A stretch of DNA of 43,391 nt from Anaeroplasma sp902783745 (GCA_946617655.1 CAMOKL010000010.1:1-43391); one strand, 5' to 3'; positions 23,694-32,518 are shown, numbered from the stretch's first letter. Translations and numbers: made by a program. Notes: generated by a model from the sequence alone, not told the origin.

Positions 23694-23772
23694 GAATCAA
23701 TACAAATTATATAAAAAAGTTTAGATAAAATTTGAAAAAATTAAATTAAATGTATTTTATATTTTCATTCTA

Positions 23773-23810
23773 TTTAAAAAAAATATGTTATTTGATATAA
23801 TAATATCAAA
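23773..23810 (+). promoter_or_regulatory. Promoter of the polA operon with overlapping inverted repeat
   Basis: A TATAAT box (23796-23801) has a weak TTTAAA 17 bases upstream (23773-23778). The -10 box and the likely start lie inside a perfect inverted repeat, TTTGATAT-AATA-ATATCAAA (23791-23810). In such A/T-rich DNA the repeat may be chance, but its placement would suit an operator. Confidence 0.5.
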
Positions 23811-23831
23811 TTGATTTTAAGGTGATTAAAA

Positions 23832-26450
23832 GTGAAAAGAATGATATTAGTAGACGGAAACTCTTTAATGTATAGAGCTTTCTATGGAATGAATGTTAAT
23901 AATCTTGTACCAAATAAAAATGGATTATATACAAATGCAATATATAATTTTGCAAGAATGATTAATCATTTAATAAAAAGTGATTATGATAATATTTTAG
24001 TTGCGTTTGATGCAGGTAAAAAGACAATAAGACATGATCTTATGCAAGATTATAAGGCAGGACGTTCTCCTATGCCTGATGAATTTAGAATGCAAATTGC
24101 ATATATAAAAGAATTTTTAGATATTATGCATATAGCACAATATGAACAAAGCTTATATGAAGCTGATGATATTATTGGTACAATGTCACTTAAGGCTGAA
24201 AAGGAAGGATATCACTGCGATATTTATTCTTCAGATAAGGATTTATTACAACTTATAAGTGATAATACTACAGTACATTTAACTAAGAAAGGTATGACTG
24301 AACTTGAAGATTATACACCTTTAAGTTTTAAAGAAAAATATGAGATTTCATATAAGCAATTTATAGATCTTAAAGCTTTAATGGGGGATAAGAGTGATAA
24401 TTTACCTGGAGTTTCTGGAATAGGCGAGAAAAAGGCAGTTAAATATTTATTACAATACAATGATTTAGATAATTTAATTGCACATGCAGATGAAATTAAA
24501 GGTAAGGATGGAGAAAATATCCGTAATGATAAGGATACTGCAAAGCTTTGCCAAAAGATGGCAACTATCATTAGGGATTTTGATATTAATATAACACTTG
24601 AAGACACAAAGAAAAAAGATGCTGATAAAGATAAGTTGATTGAATTCTATAAATCTTTAGAATTTAATTCTTTATTAAAGGATATTGAAACAGATAAACC
24701 TAAGGTATTAGATGTTTCATATAAGGTTTTAACAAATGATGAAGAATTATTGAATTCTTTAATTCCTAATTCATCATTAATATTTGAAACATATGAATAT
24801 AATTATCATTCATCACCTTTACTTGCGATAGGAATAACTAATAGCTTAGGTTCATTCATTATTGAACCAGATGTAATTTGTAACAATAAAATAGTAAAAG
24901 ATTTCTTAAGTCAAGATAATCATAAAAGTATATTTGATTATAAAAGAGCTTTTGTTGTATCAAAAAGATTTGGTTTTGAATTATCAAAAGTCGATTTTGA
25001 TTTATTGCTTGCAACATATGTAATTAATTCTAATGTTGCAAAAGAAGAATTCAAATCAATTGCTGAATTCTATGATTATTCTAATTGTTATTATGATGAA
25101 GAAGTATATGGAAAGGGTGTAAAAAGACAAATCCCTGATAAAGCTTTATTATATACACATATAATTAGAAAAAGTAATGCTTTATATTTACTAAAAGATG
25201 AAGCATTAAAAAGATTAGAAGAAAAAAATCAATTATCACTACTTACAGACATTGAAATTCCATTATCTAGAGTATTAGGAAAAATGGAGTTTGAAGGTAT
25301 GTCTATTGATAAAGAAGAATTATCAAGACAAGAACGTGATTTGAATGTTTCTATATCATTACTTGAAGAAAAAATATATGAAATTGCAGGAGAAAGATTT
25401 AATATTTCTTCTCCAAAGCAATTAGGTGAAATATTATTTGAGAAAATGGGATTACCTTATCCTAAGAAACAATCAAAGAGCTATTCTACTGATATAGATA
25501 CTTTAAATAAAATAAAAGAAAGCTCACCTATTATTAATTATGTAATAGATTATAGAGCAAAAACTAAACTTTTATCTACATATGTATTAGGTATGAAAGA
25601 TTATATATATCCTGATGGAAGAGTACATACTATATTCCAACAGGCTTTAACATCAACAGGAAGATTATCAAGTATTAATCCTAATCTTCAAAATATCCCA
25701 ATTCGTACAGAAGAAGGACATTTAATAAGAAAGATGTTTGTACCGAATTATAGTGGAGATAAATTCTATTCTGCAGATTATTCACAAGTTGAATTAAGAG
25801 TATTAGCATCAATGGCTAATGTTTCACATTTAATTGATGCGTTTAATAACGGAATTGATATACATACTAAAACAGCATCTATGGTATTTAATAAGCCATT
25901 AGATATGGTAACAGCACTTGATAGAAGACGTGCAAAGGCTGTTAATTTCGGTATTGTTTATGGTATTAGTGCTTATGGACTTGCCGAGGACTTAGGAATT
26001 ACTAATTCACTTGCATCACAATTCATTAGTGCATATTATGATGCATATCCTGAAATAAAAGAATATATGGATAAGGTTATTGAAGAATGTAAAGAAAAAG
26101 GATATGTTAAAACTCTATACAATAGAGTTAGATATATACCAGAAATTAATTCTAAAATATATATGCAACGTGAATTTGCGAAGCGTATGGCTATGAATGC
26201 CCCTATACAAGGTTCAGCTGCTGATATTATTAAAATTGCAATGATTAATGTTGATAAAGCATTAGAGGATAATGGATTAAAATCTAGAATCTTAGTACAA
26301 GTACATGATGAATTAGTACTTGAGGTTACTAAGGGTGAAGAAGAAATTGTTCAAAAAATCGTAAGGAAGAGTATGGAAGAGGCATGTAAGCTTAAAGTAC
26401 CTCTTGAGGTTTCTGATTCATTTGGTGATAATTGGTGTGAGGTAAAATAA
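23832..26450 (+). CDS. polA: DNA polymerase I
   Basis: Pol I fills gaps and removes RNA primers during replication and repair. It has 872 residues, normal for Bacilli. The 5'-3' exonuclease occupies residues 1-290 (MILVDGNSLMYRAFYG at the start, ALMGDKSDNLPGVSGIGEKKA near 180-200). The middle domain (about 300-460) has FETYEYN where active enzymes carry the D-x-E exonuclease residues, so proofreading is predicted to be absent, as in other Bacilli Pol I. The polymerase domain has motif A DYSQVELR near 648, motif B RRRAKAVNFGIVYG near 695, and motif C QVHDELV near 840. The start is GTG behind AAGGTGA. It heads a repair and replication operon reaching dnaI. Confidence 0.96.
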   Translation: MKRMILVDGNSLMYRAFYGMNVNNLVPNKNGLYTNAIYNFARMINHLIKSDYDNILVAFDAGKKTIRHDLMQDYKAGRSPMPDEFRMQIAYIKEFLDIMHIAQYEQSLYEADDIIGTMSLKAEKEGYHCDIYSSDKDLLQLISDNTTVHLTKKGMTELEDYTPLSFKEKYEISYKQFIDLKALMGDKSDNLPGVSGIGEKKAVKYLLQYNDLDNLIAHADEIKGKDGENIRNDKDTAKLCQKMATIIRDFDINITLEDTKKKDADKDKLIEFYKSLEFNSLLKDIETDKPKVLDVSYKVLTNDEELLNSLIPNSSLIFETYEYNYHSSPLLAIGITNSLGSFIIEPDVICNNKIVKDFLSQDNHKSIFDYKRAFVVSKRFGFELSKVDFDLLLATYVINSNVAKEEFKSIAEFYDYSNCYYDEEVYGKGVKRQIPDKALLYTHIIRKSNALYLLKDEALKRLEEKNQLSLLTDIEIPLSRVLGKMEFEGMSIDKEELSRQERDLNVSISLLEEKIYEIAGERFNISSPKQLGEILFEKMGLPYPKKQSKSYSTDIDTLNKIKESSPIINYVIDYRAKTKLLSTYVLGMKDYIYPDGRVHTIFQQALTSTGRLSSINPNLQNIPIRTEEGHLIRKMFVPNYSGDKFYSADYSQVELRVLASMANVSHLIDAFNNGIDIHTKTASMVFNKPLDMVTALDRRRAKAVNFGIVYGISAYGLAEDLGITNSLASQFISAYYDAYPEIKEYMDKVIEECKEKGYVKTLYNRVRYIPEINSKIYMQREFAKRMAMNAPIQGSAADIIKIAMINVDKALEDNGLKSRILVQVHDELVLEVTKGEEEIVQKIVRKSMEEACKLKVPLEVSDSFGDNWCEVK

Positions 26451-26451
26451 T

Positions 26452-26964
26452 ATGGATAATGTTATTTATAAAAGAAGAAGCGTAAGAAAATTTGATTTAA
26501 ATAAGAAGGTTTCTTATGAAATCTTAAAAGAATTATGTAAAGCTGCATCAAGCGCTCCTTCTGCAAAAAGACAACAAGATAAAGAATATATTATAATTGA
26601 TGATCAAAAAATCATTGATGAGATTGCAAGTCTTCCTCATGGTACATTAGACCCTAAGGATTGTAAAAGTTTTATTGCAGTAGTAGGAAAAAATCCAAAG
26701 GGCTTAACAATTCCAGGTATGGAGATTATTGATTTAGCAATGGCTTCTGAAAATATTTTAATTCGAGCTACAGAATTAAATATTGGTACATGCTTTTTAG
26801 GTGTGTATCCGATAGAGGATAGAATGGATAAGCTTAATAAAATATTAAATGTTAGCAATGGGAATTTTATATTCGGTCTTATCGCAGTAGGATATCCTTT
26901 GGAATCTGATGCATTTAAGGAATGGGATAAATTTGATCCTAATACTGTAAGATATAATAGATAG
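26452..26964 (+). CDS. Nitroreductase family protein
   Basis: This is an FMN-binding oxidoreductase, 170 residues, of the nitroreductase fold. The N-terminal FMN-binding segment is YKRRSVRKFDLNKKVS, followed by AASSAPSAKRQQ where the flavin-contacting residues lie. The helix segment MASENILIRATELNIGTCFLGVYP and the C-terminal VGYPLES are typical. It could reduce nitro compounds, quinones or flavins; the substrate is not evident. It begins one base after the polA stop, within the operon, and is not part of the usual polA-mutM arrangement. A second nitroreductase lies at 33974, but the two are clearly diverged. Confidence 0.87.
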   Translation: MDNVIYKRRSVRKFDLNKKVSYEILKELCKAASSAPSAKRQQDKEYIIIDDQKIIDEIASLPHGTLDPKDCKSFIAVVGKNPKGLTIPGMEIIDLAMASENILIRATELNIGTCFLGVYPIEDRMDKLNKILNVSNGNFIFGLIAVGYPLESDAFKEWDKFDPNTVRYNR

Positions 26965-26974
26965 AGGTTTTAAT

Positions 26975-27796
26975 ATGCCAGAACTTGCTGAAGTTGAAAC
27001 GGTAAGAAGAACATTAGAAAAAGAAATTATAGGTGAGGTTATAACTGACGTTATAATTCGTTATCCTAAAATGATTGAATCTGATATAGATGATTTTAAG
27101 AATAGCATCATAAATCATAAGATATTAGAACTTAAAAGACGTGGTAAATTATTAATATTTATGCTATCAGATGATAAATGTTTATTATCTCATTTAAGAA
27201 TGGAAGGTAAATATTTTTATGAACCTAACCTAAATTTAGATAATAAACATGTTCATGTAATCTTTAAGCTATCTAATGGATATAATTTAATGTATCAAGA
27301 TGTAAGAAAATTTGGGCGAATGTGGATTAGAGATGAAAAAGATTTATATGAAACAAAACCTGTAACAGAAATTGGATATGATCCTATACTTGATAAAGAA
27401 TATGATATTAATGCAATATATAAAAAGATAAAAAATAAAAAGCTTGAAATTAAATCAAGCTTATTAGATCAATCAATTATTGCTGGACTTGGAAATATTT
27501 ATGTAGATGAGGTTTTATTTTCTGCAAGAATTAATCCTCATAAAGAATCATCTAAAATTAGTATTGATGAGGTTAGAAGAATAATAGATGAGTCTATTAG
27601 AATTTTAACTATGGCTATTAAATATAAAGGAACCACAATAAAAACATTCACTTCATCTCATGGAGTAACAGGTGAATATCAAAGGTTTTTACAAGTACAT
27701 ACAAAAACAATATGTCCTTGTTGCAATTCTAAACTTATTTGTGATAAAATAAAAGGGAGAACGACATATTATTGTTCTAAGTGTCAAGGAGAATAA
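26975..27796 (+). CDS. mutM: Formamidopyrimidine-DNA glycosylase
   Basis: Fpg removes 8-oxoguanine and formamidopyrimidines and then cleaves the abasic site. It has 273 residues. The catalytic N-terminus MPELAEVE has Pro2 (after Met removal) and Glu3. The family segment ITDVIIRYPKMI is followed by ELKRRGKLLIF with the conserved lysine. The helix-two-turn-helix contains SIIAGLGNIYVDEVLFSARI (about 169-188). The C-terminal zinc finger has CPCC and CSKC. It starts ten bases after the nitroreductase gene and is followed by coaE after four bases, as in Bacillus polA-mutM-coaE. Confidence 0.96.
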   Translation: MPELAEVETVRRTLEKEIIGEVITDVIIRYPKMIESDIDDFKNSIINHKILELKRRGKLLIFMLSDDKCLLSHLRMEGKYFYEPNLNLDNKHVHVIFKLSNGYNLMYQDVRKFGRMWIRDEKDLYETKPVTEIGYDPILDKEYDINAIYKKIKNKKLEIKSSLLDQSIIAGLGNIYVDEVLFSARINPHKESSKISIDEVRRIIDESIRILTMAIKYKGTTIKTFTSSHGVTGEYQRFLQVHTKTICPCCNSKLICDKIKGRTTYYCSKCQGE

Positions 27797-27800
27797 TGAC

Positions 27801-28394
27801 ATGAAACGAGTAATTGGTGTTACCGGTGGCATTGCATCAGGAAAAAGTAATGTGTGTAATGTTATTAAGGAATTAGGCTATCCGGTTTTAGATTGTGATA
27901 AAATCACTGCAGAATTATCTCAAAAAGATTTTCCTATTTATAAGGCAATCGTAAAGAATTTTGGTAGTGATTATTTACTTCCTGATGGAGAGCTTGATAA
28001 AAAGAAAATAGGAAAGTTAATTTTTAATAATGATGGAGCAAAGGTGAAATTAAATCAGATTTCCCATCCATTAATTAGAGAAGAACTTATTAAAAGAATT
28101 GGTGAATATAGTGATGGGCTTGTATTTATTGAGGTACCATTATTGTATGAAGCTAAATTTAATGATATTTGTGATAAGGTTATTTGTGTATTCCTTAAAA
28201 AGAAAAATCAAGTTGAACGCTTAATGGAGCGTGAAGGAATTGATGAAGATTACGCACTTGCAAAGATTCATTCACAAATGGATTTATATTTAAAAAAAGC
28301 TATGGCTGATTATGTAGTTGATTCAAAGGGTGATTTTGATGAAACTAGAAATCAGGTTATTGAAATAATAAATAGGATTAAAGAAGGAGTGTAG
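27801..28394 (+). CDS. coaE: Dephospho-CoA kinase
   Basis: CoaE phosphorylates the 3'-hydroxyl of dephospho-CoA, the last step of coenzyme A synthesis. It is a 197-residue P-loop kinase with Walker A GGIASGKS (9-16). The LDCDKITAEL segment (about 31-40) contains the conserved Asp. ISHPLIREEL (about 86-95) and VFIEVPLLYEA (about 105-115) are family signatures. It is the third conserved gene of the polA-mutM-coaE block. The short spacing on both sides supports an operon. Confidence 0.95.
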   Translation: MKRVIGVTGGIASGKSNVCNVIKELGYPVLDCDKITAELSQKDFPIYKAIVKNFGSDYLLPDGELDKKKIGKLIFNNDGAKVKLNQISHPLIREELIKRIGEYSDGLVFIEVPLLYEAKFNDICDKVICVFLKKKNQVERLMEREGIDEDYALAKIHSQMDLYLKKAMADYVVDSKGDFDETRNQVIEIINRIKEGV

Positions 28395-28398
28395 TTGT

Positions 28399-28752
28399 AT
28401 GACAGAAGTAATTACAGCAGAAAGAGAAAAGAAATTAGTATTACAAACACATTATTACAAGACTAATTATGAAAACATTAAGAATATTTATCTTGAATTA
28501 TTAGATGAATTAGGACATAATGTGGTTTCTATAAATGATGATTATCATGAAATTTATTCAGAAATTCCACATATGGAAGTAATTGCTAAAATTATTGAAC
28601 AAAATCCTGAAGAAACTTCAATTGACTTTGAAATTCATGCAGAATTCGTTGTAGGATCAAAGGGCAAGGCAGAAAAATTCATTCAACAAGCATATGATAA
28701 GATTGAAAGCAAATACCAATTTAAGGGTGTAAGTCTTCATATCGATTTCTAA
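28399..28752 (+). CDS. Conserved-looking hypothetical protein between coaE and dnaB
   Basis: This is a 117-residue acidic soluble protein with no signal peptide, membrane segment or cysteine. Predicted order from residue patterns is a basic start, a long amphipathic helix (about 20-40), several short strands (about 43-95, including IDFEIHAEFVV), and a final helix and strand. I do not recognise the family. It has a strong AAGGAGTG ribosome-binding site and sits tightly between coaE and dnaB, which suggests a role connected to replication or nucleotide metabolism. In Bacillus this interval includes nrdR, but this protein has no zinc ribbon or ATP-cone, so it is not NrdR. Confidence 0.8.
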   Translation: MTEVITAEREKKLVLQTHYYKTNYENIKNIYLELLDELGHNVVSINDDYHEIYSEIPHMEVIAKIIEQNPEETSIDFEIHAEFVVGSKGKAEKFIQQAYDKIESKYQFKGVSLHIDF

Positions 28753-28756
28753 AAAA

Positions 28757-29932
28757 ATGGAAAAATTTAATTCTAGCTCTAAATTTAGTGTATATTCTAG
28801 TTTTACATTATCAAATGATGACGTAAATATTATATTTTTACTTTATGCACCATTAATAGGATCAGACGCAGTTACTTTATATTGTAGTTTCCAATCCTTA
28901 TTAGAGCGAAACAATTTAAAGAGTGAAAAACTCACTCACCAAGATTTATTTGACCTATATTCACTTAAAGCTGAGTCTTTCTTAAAGGCTCGATATAAGC
29001 TTGAAGGTATAGGTCTTTTAATAACTTATTTGAATGAAGAAAAAGAGTGCATATATATTTTATGCCCACCACTTACTGCGAAGAATTTTATTAAGGATGC
29101 AACACTAGGATTATTCTTATATTCTAAGGTTAGTAAAGAAACTTTTGATTTTATTACGAACCATTTTAAAATTGAAAAGATTGAAAAAAATAATTATTCA
29201 AATGTGACTAAGACATTTGATGAAGTATTTACATTAAGACAGGTTAATCAAGAGACTTTTGAAAAATTCTCTTATTTACTTGGAAGAAAGCCAAATAAAT
29301 CTATTAAGATATTAAATAATCCATTTAATTATGAAAAATTTTTATCTATGATTGAGGTTGGATTCTTAGAATATGGAGTAACAACTAAATTTAAAGATCA
29401 AATATGTAATTTAGCTTTTGTATACGGCTTTGATGAATCTGATATGGTAGGGTTATATCATGATTCAATTAATAAGAGTCAATTGTTTGATTACAGATTA
29501 TTAAAGAAGAAAGCCAATATTCTATTTAATTATAAAAAGAATATGAGGGGCCCTGTATTAGAAGAAAAGAATGATTATGATGAAGCTAATAATGATTTAT
29601 TAGAATACTTGAATCAAGCATCTCCATCACAATTATTAGAAGATGTCTTACCAGGATACCCAACTAGATATTTAGATACTATTTTAAAGATATATGATGA
29701 AATAGATTTACCTAAAGGTGTGCTTAATTGTATGATAATTAAAGTACTTAAGGATAAGAGTGGAGATTTACCTACAATTAATTATTTTAAGAAGGTAGCT
29801 GAATCTTGGGTTTCTGATAATATCTTTACTACAAAAGACGCAATGCGTTATGTTACTACTATGAAGTCAAATGATGAGGTAGTAAATGATGTTAAAACTA
29901 TTGATGATAATGGAGGATTAACAGAGATATAA
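28757..29932 (+). CDS. dnaB: Replication initiation and membrane attachment protein DnaB (Bacilli type)
   Basis: This is the Gram-positive DnaB, a co-loader that helps place the replicative helicase at oriC and during restart with DnaD and DnaI. It is not the helicase. It has 391 residues. The N-terminal winged-helix region has SSFTLSNDDVNIIFLLYAPLIG and LEGIGLLITYL. The C-terminal part holds a DnaB/DnaD-type DDBH2 segment (about 290-375, with YDEIDLPKGVLNCMIIKVLKDKSGDL). It lies directly before dnaI, overlapping its start by one base. No ribosome-binding site is visible upstream, so translation is probably coupled to the preceding gene, four bases away. Confidence 0.9.
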   Translation: MEKFNSSSKFSVYSSFTLSNDDVNIIFLLYAPLIGSDAVTLYCSFQSLLERNNLKSEKLTHQDLFDLYSLKAESFLKARYKLEGIGLLITYLNEEKECIYILCPPLTAKNFIKDATLGLFLYSKVSKETFDFITNHFKIEKIEKNNYSNVTKTFDEVFTLRQVNQETFEKFSYLLGRKPNKSIKILNNPFNYEKFLSMIEVGFLEYGVTTKFKDQICNLAFVYGFDESDMVGLYHDSINKSQLFDYRLLKKKANILFNYKKNMRGPVLEEKNDYDEANNDLLEYLNQASPSQLLEDVLPGYPTRYLDTILKIYDEIDLPKGVLNCMIIKVLKDKSGDLPTINYFKKVAESWVSDNIFTTKDAMRYVTTMKSNDEVVNDVKTIDDNGGLTEI

Positions 29933-30795
29933 TGGATTCTTATAAGTATGATGGTAATATAGATAACCAAATATTAGAAAAATACATAAAAGAAGTCCAG
30001 TCTCATTTTCCAACTTCTTCAATAACATTAGACAATGTTAATGACTTTAATTTGGTGCTAGAAGAAAAAGAGAATTGTAGAAATTGCCTTGGGCTTCATC
30101 AATGTAAAAATAGGGCTAAAGGCTTTTATACAGATGTTTTAGATGATAAATTTGTATCTACTCCTTGTAAATATAAAAAGGAATTAACTAATAAGGATTT
30201 AAAGAATTCATTAATTAAAACCTTATATATGCCTGAAACAATAAAAGAATATACTTTTGAGAATTATGATATAAATTGTGAATCAAGACAAAAAATATTT
30301 TCTTATGTTCAAAACTTTATTGTTAATTATGGAAGAGAACAAGTAAAGGGTTTATATATTTATGGTTCATTCTCAATTGGTAAGACATATACTTTAGGTT
30401 GTATTGCAAATGAATTATCTAAAAATGGGATATCATCACTATTAATATATTTCCCTGATTTAGTATCTGATATAAAACAATCATTATCAGATCAAAGATT
30501 TACTTCTATAGTTAATATGTTAAAAGAAATAGATGTTTTAATGATTGACGATATTGGCAGCGAAAACATGACTCCTTGGTTAAGAGATGAAATTTTAGGC
30601 CCAGTATTAAATTATAGAGCATTAGAACATAAACCTGTCTTTTTTTCATCTAATCTTTCTATTAATGATTTAAAGAAGCATTTAATGATTGATAATTATA
30701 AAACATCAGAGGTTAAGGTCGAAAGAATTTTATCTAGATTAGATGCAGTTACTAATACTAAAAATATGGAAGATTCACCAAAATACAAGAGATAA
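29932..30795 (+). CDS. dnaI: Primosomal helicase loader DnaI
   Basis: DnaI is an AAA+ ATPase that opens and loads the replicative helicase. It has 287 residues. The N-terminal domain has a zinc site with Cys49, Cys52, Cys58 and Cys79, matching the Bacillus DnaI helicase-binding domain. The AAA+ domain has Walker A GSFSIGKT (145-152) and Walker B LMIDD (203-207), followed by IGSEN and the arginine-containing ERILSRLD near 270. The start overlaps the dnaB stop (TAATG). It ends at a strong terminator, and dnaI is the last gene of the polA operon. Confidence 0.94.
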   Translation: MDSYKYDGNIDNQILEKYIKEVQSHFPTSSITLDNVNDFNLVLEEKENCRNCLGLHQCKNRAKGFYTDVLDDKFVSTPCKYKKELTNKDLKNSLIKTLYMPETIKEYTFENYDINCESRQKIFSYVQNFIVNYGREQVKGLYIYGSFSIGKTYTLGCIANELSKNGISSLLIYFPDLVSDIKQSLSDQRFTSIVNMLKEIDVLMIDDIGSENMTPWLRDEILGPVLNYRALEHKPVFFSSNLSINDLKKHLMIDNYKTSEVKVERILSRLDAVTNTKNMEDSPKYKR

Positions 30796-30826
30796 TCTAA
30801 AAAAAGGTTATCTCTTTTTATTTTTT
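30788..30826 (+). terminator. Terminator after dnaI
   Basis: AGAGATAA (30788-30795) and TTATCTCT (30808-30815) form a hairpin overlapping the dnaI stop codon, followed by TTTTATTTTTT. Confidence 0.85.
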
Positions 30827-30876
30827 ATTCAAAATTAATAAAATTAATCTTAAACTTAAAAAAATTAATTTTGCTA

Positions 30877-30904
30877 TTTACTTTTGATTATTTTGATATA
30901 TAAT
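30877..30904 (+). promoter_or_regulatory. Promoter of the DUF2089-HAAS cassette
   Basis: TTTACT (30877-30882) and TATAAT (30899-30904) are 16 bases apart, 20 bases upstream of the first gene. The upstream sequence is A/T-rich with no clear operator. Confidence 0.6.
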
Positions 30905-30926
30905 GAAAGTGTAAGAAGGTGATATG

Positions 30927-31352
30927 ATGAAAAAGAACGTAATTGGATATTGTCCAGTTTGTAAGAAAAAGCTTTTTGTTAAAACGTTAAGATGTAACGA
31001 CTGTGAAACTGAAATCACTGGTGAATTTGAAATGTCTCCATTTGATTATCTAACAGAAGAACAAAAAAATTTTGCGTTAGTTTTTATTATGAGTGATGGA
31101 AATATAAAAGAAATTGAACGTAAGCTTAATATTTCATATCCTACAGTAAAAAAGAATATGGATGATCTTAAAAGCGCGTTAGGTGTTAAGGTTGATTCTA
31201 ATCCTAAAGAAGAAAACCTTGAGGTAATTGTACCTGAGGTTGTTGATACTAAGGATAATAATAAAGCATTAAGAGAAGATGTAAAAAGACGCCTTAAAAA
31301 TGGTGAAATAGATTTTGATGAGGCAGAAAGGATTTTAGGTGAAAGTCTATGA
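30927..31352 (+). CDS. DUF2089 family zinc-ribbon/HTH protein
   Basis: This is a 141-residue cytoplasmic protein from the second of two adjacent ATGs, seven bases from AAGG; 30924 is the alternative. The N-terminal zinc ribbon has C-P-V-C and C-N-D-C. The middle has EMSPFDYLTEEQKNFALVFIMSDGNIKEIERKLNISYPTVKKNMDDL, a helix-turn-helix arrangement like sigma-region-4 proteins. The acidic C-terminal third ends with a short-helix motif EIDFDEAERIL. DUF2089 proteins are thought to be transcription regulators of adjacent envelope genes, but no function is proven. It overlaps the next gene by four bases. Confidence 0.85.
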   Translation: MKKNVIGYCPVCKKKLFVKTLRCNDCETEITGEFEMSPFDYLTEEQKNFALVFIMSDGNIKEIERKLNISYPTVKKNMDDLKSALGVKVDSNPKEENLEVIVPEVVDTKDNNKALREDVKRRLKNGEIDFDEAERILGESL

Positions 31353-32167
31353 AAAAAGATTTTTTAGAAAGATTATCAGCTGAACTTGATAAAAGAAATG
31401 TTACTAATAAGGATGAAATTCTTAAAAAATATGAAAAAAGATATAATTTTGGAATTGAATCAGGAATGACAGATGATGAAATTGAGTCAATGCTAAAATC
31501 ACCTGAAGAAATTGCAAAACAATATGGTAAGACAAATACTAATACAAAAAATACTAAATCAAATGAAATTAAAACTAATATAGAAATCAGAGTATTAGGT
31601 GATGATATTTATTTTAGACATTCACAAGATGATAAAGTCCATATATTATGTGATGAGCTTGATAGATCATTATATACAATAAGAAATTCTACATCAGAAG
31701 GCTTAGTTATTAGCTTTTTAAATGATAGATATTTATCATTAAATAGAAAGAAAGCTGGAAAATTCGTAATAGAAGTACCAGAAGGAAGAAAATTTAATGA
31801 AGTTAAAATCTCTACATCATCAGGTGATATTGTATTAGGTGATTTAAAATGTAATTATATTTCTTTAACAACAACATCAGGTGATGTATCAACTGGTGAA
31901 GTTGTATCACCAAGAATTAATGTACATACAGTATCAGGTGATTTGGTTGCAAAAGAGTTTAAATGTCAAGATATTAACTTATCTACAGTATCAGGTGATT
32001 TATCTACATTAAAAATTCATTGTAATAATAGTAAATTATCATCTGTATCAGGTGATATTAAGATTGGTACATTTATAGGACAATATAAACTATCAAATGT
32101 ATCAGGTGAAATATTCATTAACGGAGAACAAGTTAATGGAATGAAATTTATGTATAAGGGGGTTTAA
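31349..32167 (+). CDS. HAAS (DUF1700) plus DUF4097 beta-strand repeat protein
   Basis: This 272-residue protein has an N-terminal three-helix HAAS segment (1-60: FLERLSAELDKRNVTNKDEILKK..., then MTDDEIESMLKSPEEIAKQYG). The C-terminal 170 residues are a DUF4097-type beta-solenoid with five S-G-D/E steps (STSSGDI, TTSGDV, TVSGDL twice, SVSGDI, NVSGEI). There is no signal peptide or membrane segment. In relatives these domains sit next to a transcription factor and a membrane protein, and are thought to sense envelope state. ATGA overlap with the DUF2089 gene shows coupling. Confidence 0.82.
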   Translation: MKKDFLERLSAELDKRNVTNKDEILKKYEKRYNFGIESGMTDDEIESMLKSPEEIAKQYGKTNTNTKNTKSNEIKTNIEIRVLGDDIYFRHSQDDKVHILCDELDRSLYTIRNSTSEGLVISFLNDRYLSLNRKKAGKFVIEVPEGRKFNEVKISTSSGDIVLGDLKCNYISLTTTSGDVSTGEVVSPRINVHTVSGDLVAKEFKCQDINLSTVSGDLSTLKIHCNNSKLSSVSGDIKIGTFIGQYKLSNVSGEIFINGEQVNGMKFMYKGV

Positions 32168-32169
32168 TT

Positions 32170-32511
32170 ATGAGCTTTAAATCAAAAATTATAACTATTA
32201 CACCAATGTTATGTCTTATCATATATTTATTTATAGGATTTGTATTTGATATATGGCATCCAACATGGGTTATATTCTTTGCAATATTAATTGTACCTGC
32301 ATTATTTTCAAATACTGCATCTAAGGTTGTATGTGCAACTTGGCCATTAATATGTATTGTTGTATATATATTATTAGGAGTATTTGCAAATCTATGGCAT
32401 CCAGGTTGGTTAGTATTCTTAACAATTCCAATTATTGAAACATTATTTCAAGGCGTAACATTTGGTAAAAAGAAGACTAAAAGAGTAGAAATAATTGAAG
32501 AAAAGAATTAA
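32170..32511 (+). CDS. Small membrane protein with internal duplication
   Basis: This 113-residue protein has four hydrophobic segments in two similar halves. Each half has I-Y-L/I-x-x-G-x-x-x-x-x-W-H-P-x-W followed by a hydrophobic stretch and an L-F end (IYLFIGFVFDIWHPTWVIFF, VYILLGVFANLWHPGWLVFL). The tail is basic. It lies two bases after the HAAS/DUF4097 gene and is the last gene before a terminator. I infer a membrane partner of the upstream soluble proteins, analogous to the membrane segments that DUF4097 proteins often carry. The W-H-P motif is not one I can assign. Confidence 0.78.
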   Translation: MSFKSKIITITPMLCLIIYLFIGFVFDIWHPTWVIFFAILIVPALFSNTASKVVCATWPLICIVVYILLGVFANLWHPGWLVFLTIPIIETLFQGVTFGKKKTKRVEIIEEKN

Positions 32512-32518
32512 AAATATT

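Noticed and set aside
31800..32120. DNA repeat array (TATCAGGTGAT) resembling a short repeat locus
   Set aside because: The repeats are in frame and encode the S-G-D steps of the DUF4097 solenoid; spacing varies with the protein fold.
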